Positions 6,868 through 9,631 of a stretch of 9,631 nucleotides of DNA are shown piece after piece; the first letter of the stretch is position 1; each line of letters opens with the position of its first letter. Source of the stretch: JARLFX01 sp036404255 (GTDB lineage: Bacteria > Acidobacteriota > Terriglobia > Terriglobales > Acidobacteriaceae); NCBI GenBank assembly GCA_036404255.1, contig DASWOP010000224.1:1-9631 (forward strand), written 5' to 3'. The notes under the pieces are model-generated. The model saw only the letters and a list, made by a program, of their open reading frames with translations, was not told the DNA's origin and searched no databases. Position numbers and translations under genes: made by a program.

Positions 6868-6923
6868 GAGTCATTCTGAGCGAAGCCGAAGGCGGAGTCG
6901 AAGGCGGAGTCGAAGAATCCAGA
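6868..6923 (+). repeat. REP-like element, copy B, expanded by a 12-bp tandem duplication
   Basis: It opens with GAGTCATTCTGAGCGAAGCC and ends CGAAGAATCCAGA as in copies C and D. Its middle holds GGCGGAGTCGAA twice in direct tandem (6891-6902 and 6903-6914), making it longer than the other copies. Confidence 0.75.
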
Positions 6924-6996
6924 AGGTCTACGCGTCACCCACGCCGCACACAGCTTCCAGCCACGACTTCCTCTCATTGCGCCCCATCCCTTCACC

Positions 6997-7040
6997 GAGT
7001 CATTCTGAGCGAAGCGCAGCGCAGCCGAAGAATCCAGACG
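6997..7040 (+). repeat. REP-like element, copy C
   Basis: It opens with GAGTCATTCTGAGCGAAGCG, then has a short reiterated CAGCG stretch and ends CCGAAGAATCCAGACG. The first 18 bases are identical to copy B, and the last 15 or so are identical to copy D. Confidence 0.75.
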
Positions 7041-7254
7041 CTCCCCACGTCCCCCATACCGCCAAAGAGCTTCCGCTGCGCAAATGCCCGTGGCGATCCG
7101 GTTAATCCGTCATCTTCCCCGTCTTGGACCCGTAAAAACGTACATAAGTTCACACGGACACCCCAGACAATTGGCCGGTTGGCCCACCATCGAATCCAAA
7201 ATTTGTTTCTAATCCCCACGATCCGTTCATCCGTTCAATCCGTGCTGAGCTTTT

Positions 7255-7283
7255 CGCCTGAGCGAAGCCGAAGAATCCAGACG
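7255..7283 (+). repeat. REP-like element, copy D (5' end degenerate)
   Basis: It keeps CTGAGCGAAGCCGAAGAATC followed by CAGACG, but the GTCATT start is replaced by TTTTCGC. This is the plainest form of the core, lacking the internal expansions of copies B and C. Confidence 0.7.
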
Positions 7284-7405
7284 AACCCCAGCGCAGCACC
7301 CACACCGCCTCAAGCTTCCGCCGTACGTCCCTCATACGGCCTCATACCCATCCATGCGCTGTCCACGAGTTCACCGTGACTCATCCATAACCCATCCAGG
7401 CGTTC

Positions 7406-7427
7406 ACCGTGCGAACACCGTGCGAAC
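7406..7427. repeat. 11-bp tandem direct repeat
   Basis: ACCGTGCGAAC occurs twice in immediate tandem (7406-7416, 7417-7427). A related GTTCACCGTG occurs at 7369-7378 and again at 7402-7411. Probably slippage-derived; no function is apparent. Confidence 0.7.
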
Positions 7428-7534
7428 TTAGGTTTTTCAGACAACTTTGGCGTACTTTCCCATCCAATTCACTACAATTAACTACAGGAGTAACTTTTCT
7501 CACGCACTGGAAGTACACACTAACCCCTTGCGAA

Positions 7535-7618
7535 TGAAATATTTACCCGTAAATACTTTGTTTTGAAATATTTAGCGAAAGTCAACCAACCTAAGCAACT
7601 GAAAATAAGATATTTAGC
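7535..7618. repeat. Reiterated ATATTTA boxes upstream of the small membrane protein
   Basis: TGAAATATTTA is exactly repeated at 7535-7545 and 7564-7574 (29 bp apart). ATATTTAGC occurs at 7568-7576 and 7610-7618 (42 bp apart). The spacings are near whole numbers of helical turns, and the tract is markedly AT-rich for this GC-rich window, as expected for a control region. Part of the tract is an open frame starting at TTG 7563; I regard that as non-coding leader of the gene at 7674. Confidence 0.45.
7540..7555. promoter_or_regulatory. 16-bp palindrome, possible operator
   Basis: TATTTAC and GTAAATA (7540-7546, 7549-7555) are perfect inverted arms separated by CC, the layout of a dimeric repressor site. 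It overlaps the first ATATTTA box. No cognate regulator is encoded in the window, and AT-rich DNA gives such palindromes by chance more often. Confidence 0.35.
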
Positions 7619-7673
7619 ATTTAAGGTGGGGAGGGGGTATCCCTCCAGAATTCATACTGATAGAGGTTCCGCA

Positions 7674-8369
7674 ATGGAGAATGCCCGCAAGATCGCCCTT
7701 GGTTTTACGCTCCTCTTCGCCATCATCGCCGGAATTCGCGTCTACCTGATCCATCGCGAGCGCGTGGAAGCCGCGCATCCTGCAACCGCACCCGAAGTTG
7801 CCCACTACAAGATCACTGACGACGATATCGTTCAGCTACGGCAGCTCTATCCCGCTTCCATGAAGGATGCGAAGAGCCTGAACGGCAAGTCCATCTGGGT
7901 CAATGCAGGCGGCCAGATTCAGGCCTATCCCTACACCGGCCACATCGACTTCGTACATCCCGACAGCTTCCTGCTCGGCGCCGATGAACTGCGCGTCAAG
8001 GACTTCATCACGGCCGCAGCGCCCGCCTCCGCCGCCATCCGCATCCCCCGCGGCAACAAGCAGATCTACGTGATCTTCACCCGCCCGGCAGATGCTACGA
8101 AGCAGCTTGCCGCGCCCATCGGCTTCATCGACGCGGACGGCTACACCTTCTACCTCGACACCATGTTCTACTACGACGACCCCCACACCCTCTACAAGTG
8201 GCCGCAACCAGTCTGGGACGCCATCACCCGGCACGAGGCCACCCCGGGTATGGACGAGCGCCAGGCAGGCCTCGCCCTCGGCCAGATCTCGAAGAGCGAC
8301 ACCATGGATCTGGGGCAATCGCACCGTGACCTATTACAACCTTGGAAAATCGTTCGCCGTCACCTTTGA
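7674..8369 (+). CDS. Membrane-anchored hypothetical protein, C-terminus probably frameshifted
   Basis: 231 residues as read; not recognised. One N-terminal membrane anchor is visible (IALGFTLLFAIIAGIRVYLI, residues 7-26) after the basic start MENARK, so the rest is expected on the outer side of the inner membrane. The soluble part has a region (KITDDDIVQLRQLYPASM) and a strand-rich domain (about residues 65-180) containing IYVIFTRPADATKQLAAPIG, DADGYTFYLD and FYYDDPHTLYKWPQPVWDAI, with several aromatic and acidic residues. The start at 7674 has AGAGG seven bases upstream and gives the anchor at the N-terminus; an in-frame TTG at 7563 would add a leader from the AT-rich region. After about residue 211 the reading frame looks disturbed (see the next entry), so the final 20 residues are doubtful. 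It stands alone between the repeat region and the convergent PEP carboxylase gene. Confidence 0.65.
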   Translation: MENARKIALGFTLLFAIIAGIRVYLIHRERVEAAHPATAPEVAHYKITDDDIVQLRQLYPASMKDAKSLNGKSIWVNAGGQIQAYPYTGHIDFVHPDSFLLGADELRVKDFITAAAPASAAIRIPRGNKQIYVIFTRPADATKQLAAPIGFIDADGYTFYLDTMFYYDDPHTLYKWPQPVWDAITRHEATPGMDERQAGLALGQISKSDTMDLGQSHRDLLQPWKIVRRHL

Positions 8370-8409
8370 ACACAGCAAAGCAACCAGCATTAAACCTGCA
8401 CAATTTTGA
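8304..8409 (+). other. Probable frameshift and out-of-frame C-terminal tail of the preceding gene
   Basis: From 8311 the +1 frame reads WGNRTVTYYNLGKSFAVTFE, then HSKATSIKPAQF and TGA at 8407-8409. This is a well-formed alternating beta-strand pattern. The annotated frame instead gives LGQSHRDLLQPWKIVRRHL with consecutive CTA and TTA codons. Removing one base near C8310 would join ...SKSDTMD directly to WGNRTVTYY. The longer product would end 6 bp before the convergent stop at 8416. A sequencing error, a real mutation or, less likely, programmed shifting would all fit. Confidence 0.55.
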
Positions 8410-8415
8410 GTGCAA

Positions 8416-9631
8416 TCAGCCCGTATTGCGCAGCCCGGCTGATATGCCGTTGATCGTGGAAGCAATCGCGCGGTTCATCGCATCCGTGTCTTCACCCGCG
8501 CGCTTGCGGCGAATCAGCTCCACCTGGATCAGGCTCAGCGGATCGACGTAAGGATTACGCAGCCGGATAGAACGCGCCAGCACCTGGTTATTTTGCATCA
8601 ACTCGGTCTGCCCGGTGACGGCAAGCAGCATGATGCGCGTGCGGTTGAACTCCGTCTCCAGCTTGCTGAAGACGCGGTCGCGCAGCGCAGCATCTTCCAC
8701 CAGCGATGCATAGAGCTTTGCGATGCCGAAATCCGACTTCGCCAGCGCCATCTCAACATTGCGGATGATGTCGAGCATGAGCGGGAAACTCTTCGTCATG
8801 ACGCGCAGCTTTTCCAGCCCGCCCGGCCGCGCGGCAAACTGCTCCAGCGCGTGCCCCACGCCGAACCATGCCGGCACCAGGTGTCGGCTCTGCATCCACC
8901 CAAAAACCCACGGAATCGCGCGCAGATCGGCAAAAGTTCGCTTACCCGTACGCCGTGCCGGTCGCGAGCCAATGCGTGCATGCTCCAGCTCCGCCATGGG
9001 CGTGCCCTGCTCGAAGTACACAAAGACCTCAGGGTCATCGATGATCTGCTCGCGGTAGAACTGGTAAGAGCTCTCTGACAACTCCTCCAGTGCGGCTTCC
9101 CACTCCGGCAGCAACTCGCCAGTCAGGCATGCAGGATTGTCGCTGCCAGCCTGCAGCTTCTGGTCAGGACGAGCCATAGCATCCAGCGAGGCTGCAATCA
9201 TCAGCTCAAGGTTGCGCTCTGCCAGCACCACGTCAGAGTACTTCCAGTTCAGCACCTCGCCCTGCTCGGTAATGCGGATTTCCCCATTGAAGGAATCCAG
9301 CGGCTGCGCAAAGATGGCGCGATGCGTGGGCCCGCCGCCGCGCCCCACCGTTCCCCCGCGCCCATGGAAGAGCCTCAGCCCTACATTGCACTCTCGCGCC
9401 ACGGTATGCAGCGCACGATGCGCCTTGTAAATCTCCCACGTACTGGCAATCATGCCGCCATCCTTATTGGAATCGGAGTAGCCAAGCATCACCTCCTGCT
9501 TGCGTCCCCAGGACTCCAGCAGCGGCTCATAGGCCTTCGATGTCCACAGTTTGCGGCAAATGTCGGGCGCGTTGCGCAGATCTTCTATCGACTCGAAGAG
9601 CGGCGCGGGCATCAGGCCGGGATCATCCCCC
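8416..9631 (-). CDS. ppc: Phosphoenolpyruvate carboxylase, C-terminal part (5' partial)
   Basis: The frame runs off the right edge, so about 404 C-terminal residues of a protein usually near 900 are seen. The cytoplasmic enzyme adds bicarbonate to phosphoenolpyruvate to give oxaloacetate, feeding the TCA cycle. Diagnostic motifs, numbered from the Met codon at 9612: PLFESIEDL near the start, MLGYSDSNKDGG (42-53, catalytic-site lysine), FHGRGGTVGRGGGP (82-95, the arginine/glycine catalytic loop), RAIPWVFGWMQSRH (231-244), LRNPYVDPL (351-359) and the invariant C-terminal end RNTG. By comparison with the E. coli enzyme, Lys292 in LAKSDFG, Arg352 and Asn396 probably correspond to aspartate-inhibitor ligands, so allosteric control seems kept. 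That Met is internal; the open frame continues GDDPGL upstream. The end is intact, 6 bp from the possible end of the convergent hypothetical gene. Confidence 0.97.
   Translation of the reverse strand, partial: GDDPGLMPAPLFESIEDLRNAPDICRKLWTSKAYEPLLESWGRKQEVMLGYSDSNKDGGMIASTWEIYKAHRALHTVARECNVGLRLFHGRGGTVGRGGGPTHRAIFAQPLDSFNGEIRITEQGEVLNWKYSDVVLAERNLELMIAASLDAMARPDQKLQAGSDNPACLTGELLPEWEAALEELSESSYQFYREQIIDDPEVFVYFEQGTPMAELEHARIGSRPARRTGKRTFADLRAIPWVFGWMQSRHLVPAWFGVGHALEQFAARPGGLEKLRVMTKSFPLMLDIIRNVEMALAKSDFGIAKLYASLVEDAALRDRVFSKLETEFNRTRIMLLAVTGQTELMQNNQVLARSIRLRNPYVDPLSLIQVELIRRKRAGEDTDAMNRAIASTINGISAGLRNTG

Larger units (their letters stand above)
6649..7673. other. Gene-free intergenic region rich in repeats
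   Basis: About 1 kb between the MFS gene and the small membrane-anchored protein. The open frames in it are built from the repeats themselves (Ser/Arg/Pro-rich translations) and have no family features, so none is called. From left to right it holds a REP-like copy, two hairpins, three more REP-like copies, ATCCGTTC twice in tandem (7221-7236), an 11-bp tandem repeat, and from about 7430 an AT-rich tract with reiterated ATATTTA boxes. TACAAT at 7473-7478 resembles a -10 box and AGGAG at 7486-7490 a ribosome binding site, but no well-placed -35 or start codon goes with them. I see no tRNA or recognisable riboswitch. Confidence 0.7.

Noticed and set aside
6795..7379. 194-codon open frame in the repeat region
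   Set aside because: It is assembled from the REP-like copies (repeated VILSEA-type segments) and is Ser/Arg/Pro-rich; no ribosome binding site or family feature.
6671..7427. CRISPR array
   Set aside because: The repeated units differ in length and sequence, spacing is irregular and no cas gene is in view.
7534..7566. Ten-codon open frame (MKYLPVNTLF) as a leader peptide
   Set aside because: It is too short to support, has no ribosome binding site at correct spacing and no attenuator-like run of one amino acid.

Overview
The window looks like chromosomal DNA of an acidobacterium, probably Terriglobia/Acidobacteriaceae. Three things suggest this: a secreted VWA protein of the type expanded in Acidobacteria, several copies of a CTGAGCG...GAAGAATCC intergenic element that I associate with these genomes, and GC-rich coding sequence with C/G-ending codons. 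No marker gene proves the taxonomy. No rRNA, tRNA, CRISPR array, transposase, phage gene or plasmid gene is visible.

Left block (1-2553, + strand): the 3' part of a three-gene ABC importer operon of the nitrate/taurine/alkanesulfonate (NitT/TauT/Ssu) class. It encodes a periplasmic binding protein (5' end outside the window), an ATPase and a permease, joined by two ATGA stop/start overlaps. A hairpin followed by a T-rich run (2601-2636) probably ends the operon. Directly behind it is a TolC-type outer-membrane protein gene (about 2649-4148, +). Its reading frame has no ATG or GTG near the N-terminus, although a strong ribosome binding site and a signal peptide are present.

Middle block (4157-6648): a secreted VWA-domain protein on the - strand converges on the tolC-like gene with 8 bp between stop codons. 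It is divergent from an MFS exporter of the EntS-like MFS_3 type on the + strand. The two share a 155-bp intergenic region with a 9-bp direct repeat.

Non-coding block (6649-7673): about 1 kb without a convincing gene. It holds two strong hairpins with 7-nt loops, four copies of the REP-like element (one with an internal 12-bp tandem duplication), short tandem repeats, and then an AT-rich stretch with reiterated ATATTTA boxes and a 16-bp palindrome.

Right block (7674-9631): a small membrane-anchored protein of unknown function whose last part seems to have shifted frame, converging on the C-terminal half of phosphoenolpyruvate carboxylase (- strand, running off the right edge). The genes look like ordinary transport, envelope and central metabolism functions in several separate transcription units. 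I see no evidence for a dedicated new multi-gene system. The points most worth checking are the tolC-like start region, the hairpin/REP cluster, the AT-rich control region and the frameshift.
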